DNA from: Methylophilaceae bacterium
Lineage (GTDB): Bacteria > Pseudomonadota > Gammaproteobacteria > Burkholderiales > Methylophilaceae
NCBI GenBank assembly: GCA_006844635.1
Contig: SPJO01000157.1
Location: 1-23,694, forward strand
Direction of reading: 5' to 3'
DNA: 23,694 nucleotides
In this document: positions 23,297-23,694 of the stretch, one piece after another
How the letters are laid out: each line of letters starts with the position of its first letter
Numbering within the stretch: the stretch's first letter is position 1
Notes under the pieces: model-generated
Told to the model about the DNA's origin: nothing
Seen by the model: only the letters and a program-made list of their open reading frames with translations
Database searches by the model: none
Made by a program: the position numbers and the translations under genes

Positions 23297-23499
23297 GGTC
23301 GCCGTCGCGCGAAAGCGACTTGTTACCTTACAGCAGCAGAAGTGAGATGCGAACTCACGTTGAGGTTTCCTAGCAAGTTAAAGCAGTTGCTTTTCACGTC
23401 AAACAAACCCGACAATCAAGCTCCAACGGATGAGCTCACAGAGTTTGAGGGTAGTGCTGGATATATTTAAGCGCTGCAGTCATGAGAGGTGGTCATCAA
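23297..23499. other. Gene-free stretch between the HEPN-like gene and the antiporter
   Basis: About 200 bases with no supported gene between two converging genes. It holds a hairpin GTCGC/GCGAC (23304-23308 with 23315-23319), a second GTGAG/CTCAC with a seven-base loop (23342-23346 with 23354-23358), and short open stretches in several frames without a start. Neither hairpin has a T run, so neither is a clear terminator. It could be the remains of a gene, but I cannot name one. Confidence 0.4.
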
Positions 23500-23694
23500 T
23501 TAGTGATGCTCACCTTCAGCTTTTAGCTCTAATGAGAAAGTAGATTGGTGTTTGCTGATATACCAAATCAATATGGCCGCATAGACAAAGGTTGATAGCA
23601 TAATTACGCCAATCACGATGGCTTTAAATGTTTCTAAATGCTCAAAAGAGGCTGGAATCATGGTGAGCATGACGATAGACAAACCACCTTTAAT
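23500..23694 (-). CDS. C-terminal end of a probable cation:proton antiporter (5' part beyond the window)
   Basis: The frame is open from the right edge to a stop at 23500-23502, giving about 64 residues that begin IKGGLSIVMLTMIPASFEHL on the - strand. A TTG at 23682 is in frame, but the sequence before it (IKGG) continues the match, so I treat the gene as cut by the window. Seen: a Gly-Gly-Leu-Ser start of a hydrophobic helix, a polar turn, a second long membrane segment (about FKAIVIGVIMLSTFVYAAIL) and a short polar, His-ending cytoplasmic tail. This fits the last two helices of a CPA1/NhaP-type Na+/H+ antiporter, where (R/K)GGLS is a common motif. Membrane protein: fairly sure; family: likely only. 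Confidence 0.5.
   Translation of the reverse strand: MKGGLSIVMLTMIPASFEHLETFKAIVIGVIMLSTFVYAAILIWYISKHQSTFSLELKAEGEHH

Noticed and set aside
23342..23358. tRNA gene, from the stem with a seven-base loop like an anticodon arm
   Set aside because: No T-arm (GGTTCGA-like), D-arm or acceptor stem can be found at the right distances.
1..23694. CRISPR arrays, insertion sequences, rRNA or prophage parts
   Set aside because: No spaced direct repeats, no transposase or integrase frames and no rRNA-like sequence seen on either strand.

Overview
The window looks like a chromosomal segment of a betaproteobacterial methylotroph, most likely Methylophilaceae (Methylotenera/Methylophilus type). Three things point there: a complete pqqABCDE operon for the cofactor of methanol dehydrogenases, the gene orders accD-folC-SPOR-cvpA-purF-metZ and gyrA-serC-pheA-hisC, and a fairly AT-rich, otherwise ordinary proteobacterial codon use. 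The family placement is inference from gene content; no 16S or marker search was possible.

Layout. Positions 1-4688 hold a compact + strand run: the 3' part of accD (fatty acid synthesis), folC (folate), a SPOR-domain division protein, cvpA and purF (purine synthesis). Positions 4689-4925 hold the most interesting element: a sigma70-type promoter, an RNA fold that matches the SAM-II riboswitch, and a switchable terminator in front of metZ (methionine synthesis). MetZ ends at a strong terminator. Positions 6289-13232 are gyrA-serC-pheA-hisC-aroG, a tightly packed run joining DNA gyrase A to serine and aromatic amino acid synthesis. Positions 13407-16795 are pqqA-B-C-D-E, with a hairpin between pqqA and pqqB and a strong terminator after pqqE. 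A Bcr/CflA-type efflux gene follows, then the topoisomerase IV pair parE-parC from its own probable promoter. After parC come an AT-rich, unrecognised gene whose C-terminal part carries an HEPN-like RxxxxH motif, a roughly 200-base gene-free stretch, and on the - strand the C-terminal end of a probable cation:proton antiporter cut by the window edge.

How the parts work together. SerC, PheA, HisC and AroG supply serine and aromatic amino acids; tyrosine is also one of the two residues of PqqA from which PQQ is built, so the aromatic block and the pqq block are metabolically linked, though no shared regulation is visible. MetZ makes homocysteine, leading to methionine and SAM, and its leader appears to sense SAM and close the loop by premature termination. 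SAM is also the co-substrate of the radical enzyme PqqE.

Most of the window is conserved housekeeping DNA. The points that merit a second look are the SAM-II-like leader of metZ with its enlarged first loop, the structured leader and post-pqqA hairpin of the pqq operon, and the AT-rich HEPN-like gene after parC.
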